Assembly: GCF_008923725.1 (NCBI RefSeq)
Contig: NZ_WBPF01000012.1
Coordinates: forward strand, 1 to 58,333
Direction: 5' to 3'
DNA: 58,333 nucleotides
Source of the DNA: Bacillus sp. CH140a_4T
GTDB lineage: Bacteria; Bacillota; Bacilli; Bacillales; Bacillaceae_G
The notes beneath the pieces are model-generated. The model was not told where the DNA came from, ran no database searches, and was given only the letters and a program-made list of their open reading frames with translations. Below are positions 10,211-24,638 of the stretch, one piece after another (the stretch's first letter is position 1; the number at the start of each line of letters is the position of its first letter). The translations under genes and the position numbers were made by a program.

Positions 10211-11155
10211 TCAGTCGTCTTTACGTAAACCTAAACCTAATTCCTCAAGTTTATGTTTAACTTCTTCTAAGGATTTACGTCCTAAGTTACGAACTTTCAT
10301 CATATCTTCTTCTGTTTTGTTCGCAAGCTCTTGTACAGTATTAATTCCTGCACGTTTTAGGCAATTATAAGAACGAACAGAAAGATCTAGTTCTTCGATA
10401 GTCATCTCAAGAACTTTCTCTTTTTGATCTTCTTCCTTCTCGACCATAATCTCAGCATTTTGTGCTTCATCAGTTAAACCAACAAAGATATTTAAATGCT
10501 CAGTTAAGATTTTGGCACCTAAAGAGATAGCTTCTTTTGGCCCGATGCTTCCATCCGTCCATACATCAAGCGTAAGCTTATCATAATTAGCCACTTGTCC
10601 GACACGTGTCTTTTCCACTTGGTAAGTCACACGTGATACTGGAGTATAAATAGAATCAATAGGAATTACTCCTATTGGTTGATCTTCGCTTTTATTTGCA
10701 TCAGCTGGCGTATACCCACGGCCACGCTTTGCAGTTAAACGCATGCGGAAATGCGCATTTTTTGCTAACGTTGCAATGTGTAAATCTGGATTTAAGATTT
10801 CTACATCACTATCATGAGTAATATCAGCAGCTGTGACAATACCTTCGCCCTGCACATCAATTTCCAACGTCTTCTCTTCTTCAGAGTAGATTTTAAGAGC
10901 TAACTTTTTCAAGTTTAAGATGATCGTCGTAACGTCTTCTACTACGCCCTCAACTGTTGAAAATTCATGTAATACGCCATCGATTTGGATAGCAGTAACA
11001 GCGGCACCAGGGAGTGAGGATAAAAGAATACGACGTAAGGAGTTACCCAAAGTAGTACCATATCCACGCTCAAGCGGTTCAATTACGAATTTACCATATT
11101 TAGCATCTTCGTTAAGTTCAACCGTTTCGATTTTCGGCTTTTCGATTTCAATCAT
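10211..11155 (-). CDS. rpoA: RNA polymerase subunit alpha
   Basis: 314 residues: N-terminal dimerisation domain (about 1-230) with [18 protein letters not shown], a linker rich in Glu and Lys ([10 protein letters not shown]), and the C-terminal DNA- and activator-binding domain ending in [17 protein letters not shown]-type sequence (here [18 protein letters not shown]). The alpha dimer nucleates polymerase assembly. The 180-bp gap upstream is unusually long for this cluster and holds a -10-like box and a stable hairpin. Confidence 0.99.
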   Translation of the reverse strand: MIEIEKPKIETVELNEDAKYGKFVIEPLERGYGTTLGNSLRRILLSSLPGAAVTAIQIDGVLHEFSTVEGVVEDVTTIILNLKKLALKIYSEEEKTLEIDVQGEGIVTAADITHDSDVEILNPDLHIATLAKNAHFRMRLTAKRGRGYTPADANKSEDQPIGVIPIDSIYTPVSRVTYQVEKTRVGQVANYDKLTLDVWTDGSIGPKEAISLGAKILTEHLNIFVGLTDEAQNAEIMVEKEEDQKEKVLEMTIEELDLSVRSYNCLKRAGINTVQELANKTEEDMMKVRNLGRKSLEEVKHKLEELGLGLRKDD

Positions 11156-11187
11156 TAACTAAACCCTCCTTCAAAACGTCGAAACCC

Positions 11188-11220
11188 CGGTTAAACAAAG
11201 GGATACCCCCTGTCTAACCG
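11188..11220 (-). other. Stable hairpin in the rpoA 5' region
   Basis: Minus-strand CGGTTAGAC (11212-11220) pairs with GTTTAACCG (11188-11196) with one G-U, and AGGG/CCCT can pair inside the loop. No T tail follows, so it is not a simple terminator. It ends about 30 nt before the rpoA ATG. Confidence 0.6.
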
Positions 11221-11300
11221 AAAGTCCCCCTTAGGCAGTTCCCGATTGTGCACAACAAGCGATGTTTCTGTACGAAATTTCTCGATAATGCATCATATCC

Positions 11301-11329
11301 ATTATAGACAAAAGGGAAAATTCTATACA
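11301..11329 (-). promoter_or_regulatory. Possible promoter within the rpsK-rpoA gap
   Basis: A perfect minus-strand TATAAT (11301-11306) with only a poor -35 (TGTATA, 11324-11329) 17 bp upstream. It would give a leader of about 140 nt carrying the hairpin before rpoA. Confidence 0.4.
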
Positions 11330-11335
11330 GAAAAA

Positions 11336-11746
<411 letters not shown>

Positions 11747-11749
11747 TTA

Positions 11750-12115
11750 TTATTTCTTTTTATTTGCTACTGTACGACGTGGACCTTTACGTGTACGAGC
11801 ATTGTTTTTAGAGTTTTGACCACGAACTGGTAAACCACGACGGTGACGAAGACCACGGTAAGAACCGATCTCCATTAGACGTTTAATGTTAAGAGATACT
11901 TCACGACGAAGGTCTCCCTCAACTTTAATACGATCGATGATATCACGGATACGTCCTAGTTCGTCTTCCGTTAAATCACGAACTCGTGTTTCTGAAGAAA
12001 TACCAGCTTCAGTTAGAATTTTTTCAGCAGTTGTGCGACCAATGCCGAATACGTAAGTTAAAGAAATAACAACGCGTTTGTCTCGAGGAATATCTACACC
12101 TGCGATACGTGCCAT
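11750..12115 (-). CDS. rpsM: 30S ribosomal protein S13
   Basis: 121 residues. S13 lies in the 30S head and forms intersubunit bridges with L5. It carries the helix-two-turn-helix [11 protein letters not shown], and the basic tail [15 protein letters not shown] that reaches toward the P-site tRNA. Confidence 0.98.
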   Translation of the reverse strand: MARIAGVDIPRDKRVVISLTYVFGIGRTTAEKILTEAGISSETRVRDLTEDELGRIRDIIDRIKVEGDLRREVSLNIKRLMEIGSYRGLRHRRGLPVRGQNSKNNARTRKGPRRTVANKKK

Positions 12116-12136
12116 TCTGAATGCACCTCCTTCTGA

Positions 12137-12280
<144 letters not shown>

Positions 12281-12285
12281 CTATA

Positions 12286-12504
12286 TTATTTAAAACGGTA
12301 CGTAATACGACCACGATTTAAATCGTACGGAGATAATTCTACCGTAACTTTGTCTCCTGGTAAAATACGAATGAAGTTCATACGGATTTTACCAGAAACG
12401 TGAGCCAATACGACATGCCCATTCTCTAATTCTACTTTGAACATAGCATTTGGCAACGTTTCAAGAACGGTACCTTCGACTTCAATTACATCATCTTTAG
12501 CCAT
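12286..12504 (-). CDS. infA: Translation initiation factor IF-1
   Basis: 72 residues, an S1-like OB fold with [18 protein letters not shown] and the conserved [19 protein letters not shown]-1 binds the 30S A site during initiation. It lies directly after map; the small KOW-domain gene found between map and infA in B. subtilis is absent (only 68 bp). Confidence 0.98.
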   Translation of the reverse strand: MAKDDVIEVEGTVLETLPNAMFKVELENGHVVLAHVSGKIRMNFIRILPGDKVTVELSPYDLNRGRITYRFK

Positions 12505-12572
12505 TCAATAGTTCTCCCTTCTTCAAATCAGTAACATTTTACACTGCTCTGAAATCCCGGAGAGCCAGCTAC

Positions 12573-13318
12573 TTATAAAGTGGTAAGGATTTCGTATCCT
12601 GCTTCTGTAAGAGCAATCGTGTGCTCAAAGTGTGCACACCATTTACCATCTACCGTTACCACTGTCCAGTCATCAGATAGTGTTTTTACATATCGTCTTC
12701 CTTGATTCACCATCGGCTCAACACAGATGACCATTCCCGGCTTTAATCTAGGGCCTCTATTTGGTGGACCATAGTGCGGGATTTGAGGGTCCTCATGTAA
12801 GTCTTGCCCGATTCCGTGACCAACATACTCCCTAACGATCGAGAACCCATTCTCTTCAGCATGGGTTTGAACCGCATGTGAGATATTTGATAATCTTTCG
12901 CCTGGTTTTACTTGTTCTAGACCAAGATACAACGATTTTTCTGTGACATCAAGTAGCTTTTGAACAGATTCAGAAATGTTTCCAACTGGATACGTCCATG
13001 CAGAATCTCCATGGTACCCATTGTATTTCGCACCAATATCGATACTGATGATATCGCCCTCTTCGAGCTTGCGCTTCCCTGGAATTCCGTGTACAAGCTC
13101 TTCATTTACAGAAGCACATATGCTCCCCGGAAATCCGTTGTATCCTTTAAAAGATGGCGTAGCACCATATTTTCGAATCGTCTTTTCCGCTATTTGATCG
13201 AGCTCTTTCGTTGTAATTCCTGGAGTAATATGCTGTTTCAACTCTTGATGAGTTAAAGCAACGATCCTGCCAGCTTCTCGCATGATTTCTATCTCGCGAG
13301 GAGTTTTGCAGATGATCA

Positions 13319-13319
<1 letters not shown>
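12573..13319 (-). CDS. map: Methionine aminopeptidase, type I
   Basis: 248 residues. Removes the initiator Met from nascent proteins. The pita-bread metal ligands are visible: Asp in [14 protein letters not shown] (two Asp), His in YVGHGIG, and Glu in CVEPMV and FEHT. It overlaps adk by one base (TAATG), suggesting coupled translation. Confidence 0.98.
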
Positions 13320-13981
<662 letters not shown>

Positions 13982-14025
13982 TCAGAGTACATGAGCATGT
14001 AGGGAAGACGATTCTTCCCACTTAC

Positions 14026-15327
14026 TCATTGCTTGATAAACCCTTTGTAATGGCGTTTTACCAGTTGGCTTTCTAGCTGCTTCATTGTTTCTAAAGCAAC
14101 GCCGACAACGATTAACATACTCGTTCCACCAATCTGTGCAGATGGAGGAAGATTTCCCAATTTCGTAAAGATAACTGGTAAGATTGCAATCGCTGCTAGG
14201 AAAATTGATCCTACAAAGGTCAAACGATACAAGATTTTTGTTAGATATTGTTCCGTATTCTTACCCGGACGAATACCTGGAACATATCCACCTTGTTTGT
14301 TTAGGTTCTCTGACATTTGCTCTGGATTAACCTGAACAAACGCATAGAAATATGTGAAGGCTACAATGAGCGCAACATATATGATCATTCCCACTGGGTG
14401 AGAATAGTTAAAGTTTGCAATGATCCACTGCGATACATCATGATTCGGGAAGAACTGTGCAATAGTTGGAGGCGTAATTAAGAATGAAACAGCAAAAATG
14501 ACTGGAATAACACCCGCACTATTTACCTTAAGCGGTAAATGAGTGTTTTGTGCTCCAGCATGATTCCCATTCCCTCCTGTTACACGCTTCGCATATTGAA
14601 TTGGAATCTTTCTAACAGCCTGTTGAATGAAAATAACACCAACAATAACCGCTAGCACAGCTAGTAAGATCAATGCAACTTTAACGATACTCATGAACAA
14701 TTGATCTCCGATATTTTGAAACTGTTGTTGATACACTTGAGATATAACACTTGGGATCGCTGCGGCAATACCGCCAAAGATAAGGATGGAAATACCATTA
14801 CCTACACCTTTAGCTGTAATCTGTTCACCTAACCACATTAAAAATGCAGTACCAGCAGTCAGTACCGTAGCAATGTATAAATAAGTGCTCCAACCAGGAT
14901 TCAAAATTAATTGCCCACCTACCATACCGTTAAAACCAATTGACATACCAAACCCCTGAATAAACGCAAGAACAATTGTAAAGTAACGCGTGAATTGCGT
15001 TAGTTTACGACGGCCCATTTCGCCTTGCTTCGACCATTCCGAAAATTTAGGAACAACATCCATCTGCAATAATTGCACGATGATGGATGCTGTAATATAC
15101 GGCATGATTCCCATCGCGAAGATGGAGAAGTTTTTCAAGGCGCCACCGCCAAATGTATTTAGGATACCTAAGGCATTTAATTGATCTTGTGCTTTCAGTA
15201 CGTCTCCATTTGTAAATGGCACTGGGATAAACGTGCCAATCCTGAATACGATTAACATCGCTAAAGTGAATAATATTTTACGTCTTATCTCAGCAACGCG
15301 CATAAAGTTGGAGATTGTACGAAACAT
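14026..15327 (-). CDS. secY: Protein translocase subunit SecY
   Basis: 433 residues with ten membrane helices; the main channel of the Sec translocon. The plug region, TASIIVQLLQMD and a cytoplasmic loop with KQGGYVPGIRPGK are recognisable. Its ATG overlaps the rplO stop by one base (TAATG), which couples it to ribosomal protein synthesis. Confidence 0.98.
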   Translation of the reverse strand: MFRTISNFMRVAEIRRKILFTLAMLIVFRIGTFIPVPFTNGDVLKAQDQLNALGILNTFGGGALKNFSIFAMGIMPYITASIIVQLLQMDVVPKFSEWSKQGEMGRRKLTQFTRYFTIVLAFIQGFGMSIGFNGMVGGQLILNPGWSTYLYIATVLTAGTAFLMWLGEQITAKGVGNGISILIFGGIAAAIPSVISQVYQQQFQNIGDQLFMSIVKVALILLAVLAVIVGVIFIQQAVRKIPIQYAKRVTGGNGNHAGAQNTHLPLKVNSAGVIPVIFAVSFLITPPTIAQFFPNHDVSQWIIANFNYSHPVGMIIYVALIVAFTYFYAFVQVNPEQMSENLNKQGGYVPGIRPGKNTEQYLTKILYRLTFVGSIFLAAIAILPVIFTKLGNLPPSAQIGGTSMLIVVGVALETMKQLESQLVKRHYKGFIKQ

Positions 15328-15767
15328 TAGATCACCTCAACTGATCCGCCAGCTGCTTCAATTGCTTCTTTAGCACTTGAAGAGAACTTGTGCGCTTTAA
15401 CAGTTAATTTTTTCTCTACTGCGCCGCTTGCAAGAATTTTAACACCGTCATTTAACTTGCTGATAACGCCAGTTTCCAGCAATAATTCAGGTGTTACTTC
15501 TGTACCATCTTCAAAACGATTTAACGTTGATAAGTTTACAATAGTAAACTCTTTACGGTTAATGTTTGTGAAGCCGCGTTTTGGTAAACGACGGAATAAT
15601 GGAGTTTGACCACCTTCGAAGCCAAGACGAACACCGCCACCAGAACGTGCGTTTTGTCCTTTATGACCTTTACCAGCAGTTTTACCGTTACCAGAACCGA
15701 TACCACGACCGACACGGTTACGTACTTTACGAGAACCTTCTGCAGGTTTTAATTCATGAAGTTTCAT
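15327..15767 (-). CDS. rplO: 50S ribosomal protein L15
   Basis: 146 residues. Gly- and Arg-rich N-terminus ([20 protein letters not shown]) that threads through the 23S rRNA, and a globular C-terminal half. Overlaps secY by one base. Confidence 0.98.
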   Translation of the reverse strand: MKLHELKPAEGSRKVRNRVGRGIGSGNGKTAGKGHKGQNARSGGGVRLGFEGGQTPLFRRLPKRGFTNINRKEFTIVNLSTLNRFEDGTEVTPELLLETGVISKLNDGVKILASGAVEKKLTVKAHKFSSSAKEAIEAAGGSVEVI

Positions 15768-15800
15768 TCCCAGGCACCTCCTTATATTAATGAGTTATCC

Positions 15801-15983
15801 TTAAGCTTCTTTTACAGTTATAAGGTGAGAAACTTTGTTGATCATACCAAGAATAGCAGGAGTTTCTTCCTTAACTACAGTTGAATTCAACTTTTTAAGA
15901 CCTAAAGCTTCTACCGTCGCACGTTGATCTTGTGGACGACCAATTACACTACGAGTGAGGGTAATTTCTAACTTTTTCGCCAT
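15801..15983 (-). CDS. rpmD: 50S ribosomal protein L30
   Basis: 60 residues with the typical [21 protein letters not shown] small peripheral protein of the large subunit, encoded between rpsE and rplO. Confidence 0.98.
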   Translation of the reverse strand: MAKKLEITLTRSVIGRPQDQRATVEALGLKKLNSTVVKEETPAILGMINKVSHLITVKEA

Positions 15984-15996
15984 TTGTTTTCCCTCC

Positions 15997-16497
15997 TTAA
16001 CCTAGTAGCTCTTCTACAGATTTACCGCGTAATTTTGCAACATCTTCAGCGCGCTTAAGTTCGCTTAATCCGTTCACAGTAGCGCGAATCATGTTGATTG
16101 GTGTGTTAGAACCAAGAGATTTCGAAAGAATATCTTGTACACCAGCTAATTCAAGTACCGCACGAACAGGTCCACCAGCAATAACACCAGTACCTTCAGC
16201 AGCAGGTTTTAAGAATACTTCACCAGCTCCAAAGTGACCGTTGATTGTGTGTGGAATTGTTGTACCAACTAATGGTACAGCGATTAAGTTTTTCTTAGCG
16301 TCTTCGATAGCTTTGCGGATTGCGTCTGGTACCTCTTGTGCTTTACCAGTACCGAATCCAACATGACCGTTTTTATCGCCAACTACAACTAGTGCAGCAA
16401 AGCGGAAACGACGACCACCCTTAACAACTTTCGCGACACGATTTATCGTAACTACACGTTCTTCAAGTTCTAATTTACTTGGGTCAATGCGATGCAT
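15997..16497 (-). CDS. rpsE: 30S ribosomal protein S5
   Basis: 166 residues. S5 takes part in decoding accuracy and mRNA unwinding; the double-stranded-RNA-binding-type N-terminal domain ([16 protein letters not shown]) and a C-terminal fold ([13 protein letters not shown]) are present. ATG 16497 was chosen over the adjoining TTG at 16500; the family begins [13 protein letters not shown]. Confidence 0.98.
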
Positions 16498-16518
16498 CAA
16501 TTTTCCCTCCTTTGACCA

Positions 16519-16881
16519 TTAAAATTGTAATCCAGCCTCACGAGCAGCCTCAGCTAGAGCTTTAACACGGCCATGGTATAAGTAACCACCGCGATCGAAT
16601 ACTACTTCTTTAACGCCTTTCTCTACAGCACGCTTAGCAACTGATTCTCCTACTTTCGTAGCAGCTTCAGTATTGCTAGTACCGTTAAGAGCAAGGTCTT
16701 TATCAAGAGTAGATGCACTTACTAACGTTACACCATTTACATCATCAATAACTTGAGCGTAAATATGTTGGTTAGAACGGAACACGTTTAAACGTGGACG
16801 TTCTGCAGTACCAGTAAGTTTAGCACGTACACGTGCATGTCTTTTCTTACGAGTCGCATTTTTATCAGCTTTAGTGATCAT
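16519..16881 (-). CDS. rplR: 50S ribosomal protein L18
   Basis: 120 residues. L18 binds 5S rRNA with L5. Basic N-terminus [23 protein letters not shown] 16881 was chosen; the upstream in-frame GTG lies inside the AAGGAGTG ribosome site itself. Confidence 0.98.
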   Translation of the reverse strand: MITKADKNATRKKRHARVRAKLTGTAERPRLNVFRSNQHIYAQVIDDVNGVTLVSASTLDKDLALNGTSNTEAATKVGESVAKRAVEKGVKEVVFDRGGYLYHGRVKALAEAAREAGLQF

Positions 16882-16912
16882 TCTTGTCACTCCTTTCTCT
16901 CACCTAACGGGT

Positions 16913-17452
16913 TTACTTAGCAGTTTTACCTTCTTTACGACGAACAACTTCGCCTTCGTAACGAATACCTTTACCTTTATAAGGCTCAGGAGCACGTACA
17001 GCACGGATGTTAGCAGCAAATTCGCCAACACGTTGCTTGTCGATACCTTTGATTACGATTTTAGTTGGTACAGGTACTTCAACTTCAAGACCTGCTTCCG
17101 GAGTCATTTCTACTGGATGAGAATAACCTACGCTTAATACAAGTTTATCTCCTTGTTTTTGAGCACGGTAACCTACACCGACTAATTCAAGTCCGCGTGC
17201 GAAACCTGTAGTTACACCTTCAACCATGTTTCCGATTAAAGCACGAGTTGTACCGTGTAATGCACGGTGTTCCTTCTGTTCAGATGGACGCTCAACTGTT
17301 AGTGTATTTTCTTCAATTTTGATAGACATATCAGCATTGAATTTACGAGTTAATTCACCTTTAGGGCCTTTTACTGTTACAGTATTGTCTTCTGCAATTG
17401 TAATAGTAACACCTGCAGGGATTTCAAGAATCTTTTTACCAATACGAGACAT
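16913..17452 (-). CDS. rplF: 50S ribosomal protein L6
   Basis: 179 residues made of two related domains. L6 lies near the stalk base and sarcin-ricin loop. The C-terminal [20 protein letters not shown] signature is present. Confidence 0.98.
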   Translation of the reverse strand: MSRIGKKILEIPAGVTITIAEDNTVTVKGPKGELTRKFNADMSIKIEENTLTVERPSEQKEHRALHGTTRALIGNMVEGVTTGFARGLELVGVGYRAQKQGDKLVLSVGYSHPVEMTPEAGLEVEVPVPTKIVIKGIDKQRVGEFAANIRAVRAPEPYKGKGIRYEGEVVRRKEGKTAK

Positions 17453-17484
17453 GTGGTCACACCTCCGTTCGTTTTAAATATATA

Positions 17485-17883
17485 TTACCAAACGTATGCT
17501 ACTACTTCTCCACCAGTTTGTAATTGACGAGCGTCTTTGTCTGTCATTACTCCCTTAGATGTAGAAACAAGAGCGATACCTAATCCGTTAAGTACACGTG
17601 GTACTTCATCAGCTTTAGCGTAAACGCGTAAGCCAGGTTTACTGATACGTTTTAATCCAGTGATTACACGTTCATTGTTTGCACCATATTTCAGGAAAAT
17701 ACGAAGGATACCTTGTTTGTTATCCTCGATGTATTCTACATCACGAATGAAACCTTCACGTTTTAAAAGTTCAGCGATCTCTTTTTTGATTTTAGAAGCA
17801 GGAACCTCTAATTTCTCATGACGTACCATGTTCGCATTACGGATGCGAGTAAGCATGTCTGCAATTGGATCTGTCATCACCAT
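17485..17883 (-). CDS. rpsH: 30S ribosomal protein S8
   Basis: 132 residues. Central-domain 16S rRNA binder. Begins [16 protein letters not shown] and ends with [11 protein letters not shown] 17883 follows an AAGGAGGT ribosome site; the open frame further upstream has no such support. Confidence 0.98.
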
Positions 17884-17912
17884 GTGTTTTACCTCCTTCC
17901 CATTTGTGGGTT

Positions 17913-18131
<219 letters not shown>

Positions 18132-18671
18132 TTATTTTTGGAATGGCATACCGAATTGTGTTAACAGTTCACGAGCTTCTTCATCAGTTTTCGCTGTAGT
18201 AACGATTACGATGTCCATACCGCGGACTTTGCTTACTTTATCATAATCGATCTCAGGGAAGATAAGTTGCTCTTTAACACCTAATGTGTAGTTCCCACGA
18301 CCATCGAATGATTTCTTAGAAACACCACGGAAATCACGTACACGTGGTAAAGAAACTGATACTAATTTGTCGAAGAACTCATACATTTGCTCGCCGCGTA
18401 AAGTTACTTTCGCACCGATTGGCATACCTTCACGAAGACGGAAACCAGCGATTGATTTTTTAGCACGAGTTACAACAGGTTTTTGACCTGCGATTTGTGT
18501 TAATTCTTCTACTGCATTGTCTAAAGCTTTTGAGTTAGATACCGCGTCACCAACACCAGTGTTGATTACGATCTTTTCGATTTTCGGTACTTCCATCACA
18601 GATTTATAGTTAAACTTGCTCACTAGAGCAGGAGTAATTTCCTTTTGGAACTTCTCTTTAAGGCGATTCAA
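18132..18671 (-). CDS. rplE: 50S ribosomal protein L5
   Basis: 179 residues. Binds 5S rRNA and contacts the P-site t[15 protein letters not shown] and [17 protein letters not shown] are typical. Confidence 0.98.
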   Translation of the reverse strand: MNRLKEKFQKEITPALVSKFNYKSVMEVPKIEKIVINTGVGDAVSNSKALDNAVEELTQIAGQKPVVTRAKKSIAGFRLREGMPIGAKVTLRGEQMYEFFDKLVSVSLPRVRDFRGVSKKSFDGRGNYTLGVKEQLIFPEIDYDKVSKVRGMDIVIVTTAKTDEEARELLTQFGMPFQK

Positions 18672-18697
18672 TGAAGTGACCTCCTTTCTTAAGAAAA

Positions 18698-19009
18698 TTA
18701 TTTATCTAATAATTCACCAGATTTTTTTGCAATACGAACTTTTTTACCATCTTCTACTTTGAAGCCTACACGAGTAGGTTCACCTGTTTTCGGATCTAAA
18801 ACCATAACGTTAGAAACGTGAATAGGTGCTTCTTTAGTAATAATTCCACCTTGTGGATTTAATTGAGATGGCTTAGAGTGTTTTTTAACGATGTTAACAC
18901 CCTCAACGATAACACGGTTTTGCTTTGGGAAAGCCACAAGGATAACGCCTTGTTTTCCTTTGTCTTTTCCAGTGATTACCTGTACTTTATCACCTTTTTT
19001 TACATGCAT
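18698..19009 (-). CDS. rplX: 50S ribosomal protein L24
   Basis: 103 residues with an N-terminal KOW motif ([19 protein letters not shown]). An assembly initiator of the large subunit located near the tunnel exit. ATG 19009 has AAGGAGGTG about 11 nt upstream; the eight extra upstream codons overlap that site. Confidence 0.97.
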   Translation of the reverse strand: MHVKKGDKVQVITGKDKGKQGVILVAFPKQNRVIVEGVNIVKKHSKPSQLNPQGGIITKEAPIHVSNVMVLDPKTGEPTRVGFKVEDGKKVRIAKKSGELLDK

Positions 19010-19047
19010 CTTAATTCTGCACCTCCTTAGCAAGGCAATACCTTAAA

Positions 19048-19416
19048 TTATAGAACTTCTGGAGCTAAAGAAACGATCTTCATGAAGTTGCTATCACGTA
19101 ATTCACGAGCTACTGGTCCGAAGATACGAGTACCACGTGGGCTCTTATCGTCTTTGATGATAACCGCTGCGTTTTCATCAAATTTGATATAAGAACCGTC
19201 CGGACGACGAGCTCCGCTCTTCGTACGTACCACTACTGCTTTAACAACGTCACCTTTTTTAACAACGCCACCTGGTGTTGCTTGTTTTACCGTAGCAACG
19301 ATAATGTCACCAATGTTAGCATATTTACGACCAGAGCCGCCTAATACTTTAATTGTTAAAAGTTCACGTGCACCAGAGTTGTCAGCAACTTTCAAACGAG
19401 ATTCTTGTTGGATCAT
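19048..19416 (-). CDS. rplN: 50S ribosomal protein L14
   Basis: 122 residues. Interface protein contacting 16S r[21 protein letters not shown] and the central [18 protein letters not shown] are diagnostic. Confidence 0.98.
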
Positions 19417-19459
19417 GTTATGAAACCTCCCTTCGGACTAAAAATTCCGATTCGTCTAT

Positions 19460-19723
19460 TTAGATAATAACCGCTTCTTCAACGATTTCAACTAAACGGA
19501 AACGCTTAGTAGCAGAAAGCGGGCGAGTTTCCATGATTTTAACGATATCGCCAAGTTTCGCTTGGTTTTGCTCATCATGGGCTTTGTACTTCTTAGAATA
19601 CTTAACACGTTTTCCGTACAAGGAATGAGTTTTGTAAGTTTCAACTAAAACTGTAATCGTTTTGTCCATTTTGTCAGACACAACACGACCAGTATAAACT
19701 TTGCGTTGGTTACGTTCGCTCAC
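19460..19723 (-). CDS. rpsQ: 30S ribosomal protein S17
   Basis: 87 residues, OB fold. Primary 16S rRNA binder. [14 protein letters not shown] and [16 protein letters not shown] are typical. Confidence 0.98.
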
Positions 19724-19743
19724 TATGCAAACCTCCCCTCAAT

Positions 19744-21029
<1,286 letters not shown>

Positions 21030-21032
21030 CGA

Positions 21033-21374
21033 TTATCCCTCCTTCTTTTCTGATACCACAACTGTGATGTGGCTTGTGCGTTTGTTAATTTGGCTTGCAC
21101 GACCCATTGCACGTGGACGGAAACGTTTCAACGTTGGACCTTCGTCAACGAAAACTTTTTCAACAACTAGGTTGTTAATATCCATCTCATAATTGTGCTC
21201 TGCATTTGCGATTGCAGATTTTAAAACTTTCTCTACAACTGGAGAAGCAGTTTTTGGTGTGTGGTTAAGGATAGCAATCGCTTCACCCACTTGCTTACCT
21301 CGGATTAAGTCTACTACTAAACGAACTTTACGAGGAGCAATACGAACTGTTCTCGCTACTGCTTTAGCTTGCAT
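21033..21374 (-). CDS. rplV: 50S ribosomal protein L22
   Basis: 113 residues. Lines the peptide exit tunnel; the hairpin loop near the C-terminus ([18 protein letters not shown]) is where some macrolide-resistance changes fall, and none is apparent. ATG 21374 has GAGGAGG upstream. Confidence 0.98.
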
Positions 21375-21391
21375 TGAAGTGCCTCCTCTCA

Positions 21392-21670
21392 TTATCTTCT
21401 AGTTTTCTTATCGTCAGCAAGGTGACCTTTATACGTACGAGTTGGTGCGAATTCACCTAACTTATGGCCAACCATATCCTCAGTGATGTACACAGGTACG
21501 TGTTTACGACCATCATATACAGCGATTGTGTGTCCGATGAACTGAGGGAAGATTGTTGAACGGCGAGACCAAGTTTTAACAACTTGTTTTTGCTCAGATG
21601 CAACTAATTTTTCCATTTTGCTCATTAAGTGATCATCGACAAATGGTCCTTTTTTTAAGCTACGAGCCAT
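21392..21670 (-). CDS. rpsS: 30S ribosomal protein S19
   Basis: 92 residues. Head protein next to S13. [16 protein letters not shown] and [19 protein letters not shown] are typical. Confidence 0.98.
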
Positions 21671-21730
21671 TTTGGTGCCTCCCTTCGTGATTGGCGTACG
21701 GTTCTAGAAATGAACCGTACTACAATCCCA

Positions 21731-22561
21731 TTATTTTTTACGACGACGAACGATGAATTTGTCAGACGCTTTGTTTTTCTTACGAGTCTTGAATCCAAGA
21801 GTTGGTTTACCCCATGGAGACATTGGAGACTTACGTCCGATTGGAGAACGTCCTTCACCACCACCGTGTGGGTGATCAACCGGGTTCATTACAGAACCAC
21901 GAACTGTTGGGCGTTTACCTAACCAGCGAGAGCGACCTGCTTTACCGATCTTGATAAGTTCGTGTTGTTCGTTACCTACTTGACCGATTGAAGCGCGACA
22001 AGCAGATAATACAAGACGTACTTCACCAGAAGTTAAACGTACAAGTACGTATTTACCTTCTTTACCAAGTACTTGAGCAGATGTACCAGCAGAACGAACT
22101 AATTGTCCGCCACGACCAGGCTTAAGCTCGATGTTATGAACAACAGTACCTACTGGAATGTTGATTAATGGTAATGCGTTACCGATTTTGATGTCAGCTT
22201 CTGGGCCAGACATAACTTCCATACCTACTTCTAAAGATTTAGGAGCAAGAATGTAACGTTTTTCACCGTCAACGTAGTTAATTAATGCGATATTCGCAGA
22301 GCGGTTTGGATCGTATTCGATCGTAGCAACGCGTCCTGGAATTCCATCTTTGTTACGCTTAAAGTCGATGATACGGTATTGACGCTTATGTCCGCCACCT
22401 TGATGACGTACAGTGATTTTACCTTGGTTATTACGACCAGCCTTCTTGCTTAAAGGAGCAAGTAATGACTTTTCGGGTCTGTCAGTCGTGATTTCAGCGA
22501 AATCATTCGTAGTCATATTACGACGACCGTTAGTAGTTGGATTATACTTTTTAATTCCCAT
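21731..22561 (-). CDS. rplB: 50S ribosomal protein L2
   Basis: 276 residues. Needed for subunit joining and peptidyl-transferase activity; the conserved His near the active centre lies in [18 protein letters not shown]. Confidence 0.99.
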   Translation of the reverse strand: MGIKKYNPTTNGRRNMTTNDFAEITTDRPEKSLLAPLSKKAGRNNQGKITVRHQGGGHKRQYRIIDFKRNKDGIPGRVATIEYDPNRSANIALINYVDGEKRYILAPKSLEVGMEVMSGPEADIKIGNALPLINIPVGTVVHNIELKPGRGGQLVRSAGTSAQVLGKEGKYVLVRLTSGEVRLVLSACRASIGQVGNEQHELIKIGKAGRSRWLGKRPTVRGSVMNPVDHPHGGGEGRSPIGRKSPMSPWGKPTLGFKTRKKNKASDKFIVRRRKK

Positions 22562-22589
22562 CTCAATTTCCCTCCTTCTTTAGTAAGAA

Positions 22590-22880
22590 TTAAACGCCTT
22601 GGAAGATTTCGATTTCTTTGCTGTCAGCAGTTAGCTTAACGATTGCTTTACGACGACGGCTAGTAAAACCAGCGTGACGACCAACGCGTTTTGCTTTCGG
22701 CTTGTAGTTCATGATGTTCACTTTTTCTACTTTAACACCAAAGATCGCTTCAAGAGCATCTTTAACTTCTGTTTTATTAGATTTAACGTCCACATCGAAC
22801 GTGTATTTTTTTTCAGCCATCATTTCCATAGAACGTTCAGTGATAACTGGGCGCTTAATGATATCACGAGGATCTCTCAT
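22590..22880 (-). CDS. rplW: 50S ribosomal protein L23
   Basis: 96 residues. Docking site for trigger factor and SRP at the tunnel exit. [18 protein letters not shown]-terminus. Overlaps rplD by one base. Confidence 0.98.
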
Positions 22881-23503
22881 TATGCAAGCACCTCCTCTAC
22901 TTTTTCCACTGCCGCTTTTGTCATGATTAGCTTATCATGATGAAGCACGTCTAAAACGTTTACGCCATCAGCAGTGATTACTGTTACTCCAGGGATATTG
23001 CGAGCAGATAACTCTACAGATTCGTTTGCATCAGCAGTTACGATAAGAGCTTTCTTCTCAACAGTTAATCCTTTAAGTACTGCTAGCATGTCTTTTGTTT
23101 TTGGTGCATTTAACACTAGGTCTTCAAGAACTACAATGTTGTTCTCAACTACTTTAGTAGCTAATGCAGATTTGATTGCTAAACGACGAACTTTCTTAGG
23201 AAGTTTGTACGCATAGCTTCTTGGTGTAGGTCCGAATACCGTACCACCACCACGCCATTGAGGAGAGCGGATAGACCCTTGACGAGCACGTCCAGTTCCT
23301 TTTTGACGCCATGGTTTACGACCACCACCACGAACTTCAGAACGAGTTTTTACTTTGTGTGTACCTTGACGTAAAGATGCACGTTGCATCATTACAGCTT
23401 CGAAAAGTACAGCTTCATTTGGTTCGATACCGAAAATAGCTTCAGCTAATTCGATTTCACCAACCTGTGAACCAGTTTGGTTATATACAGTAACTTTTGG
23501 CAT
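22880..23503 (-). CDS. rplD: 50S ribosomal protein L4
   Basis: 207 residues. The extended loop with [18 protein letters not shown] reaches the exit tunnel. In E. coli L4 also represses its own operon; no equivalent leader is known to me in Bacillus. Confidence 0.98.
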
Positions 23504-23528
23504 TGGAATTCCTCCTTCCTATTGTGAA

Positions 23529-24161
23529 TTATTTGCTAACCTTCACAGCGCCTTGAACAACTACAAGAGATTTCTTAGCACCTGGAACGTTACCTTTTAC
23601 TAGTAATAAGTTGCGCTCAGTGTCAACTTGAACGATTTCTAAGTTTTGGATAGTAACTTGGTCTCCACCCATACGTCCAGCAAGTTTTTTGCCTTTGAAT
23701 ACACGGTTCGGAGCAACTGGGCCCATTGAACCTGGACGACGGTGATAGCGAGAACCATGAGACATAGGTCCGCGAGATTGTCCGTGGCGTTTGATAACAC
23801 CTTGGAAACCTTTACCTTTAGAAATTCCTGTTACGTCAACGATTTCACCTGCAGCGAAAACTTCAACTTTTACCTCTTGACCAACCTCTAATCCGTCCAC
23901 GTCTGCATCGCGGATTTCGCGAATGAAGCGCTTAGGAGTTGTAGATGCTTTAGCAGTGTGGCCTTGTTCAGGTTTGTTAGTTAACTTTTCACGTTTATCT
24001 TCAAATCCTAACTGGATTGCATTGTAGCCATCAGTTTCAGTTGTTTTCTTTTGAAGAACAACGTTTGGATTAGCAGCGATAACTGTTACTGGGATTAACT
24101 CACCGTTCTCAGCAAATACTTGAGTCATACCGATCTTTCTTCCTAAGATTCCTTTGGTCAT
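23529..24161 (-). CDS. rplC: 50S ribosomal protein L3
   Basis: 210 residues. An early assembly protein reaching the peptidyl-transferase centre. [15 protein letters not shown]-terminus and [20 protein letters not shown] loop. Confidence 0.98.
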   Translation of the reverse strand: MTKGILGRKIGMTQVFAENGELIPVTVIAANPNVVLQKKTTETDGYNAIQLGFEDKREKLTNKPEQGHTAKASTTPKRFIREIRDADVDGLEVGQEVKVEVFAAGEIVDVTGISKGKGFQGVIKRHGQSRGPMSHGSRYHRRPGSMGPVAPNRVFKGKKLAGRMGGDQVTIQNLEIVQVDTERNLLLVKGNVPGAKKSLVVVQGAVKVSK

Positions 24162-24195
24162 GAGTTACACCTCCTACATTTTTAAGTTATATGAA

Positions 24196-24632
<437 letters not shown>

Positions 24633-24638
24633 TTGTCT

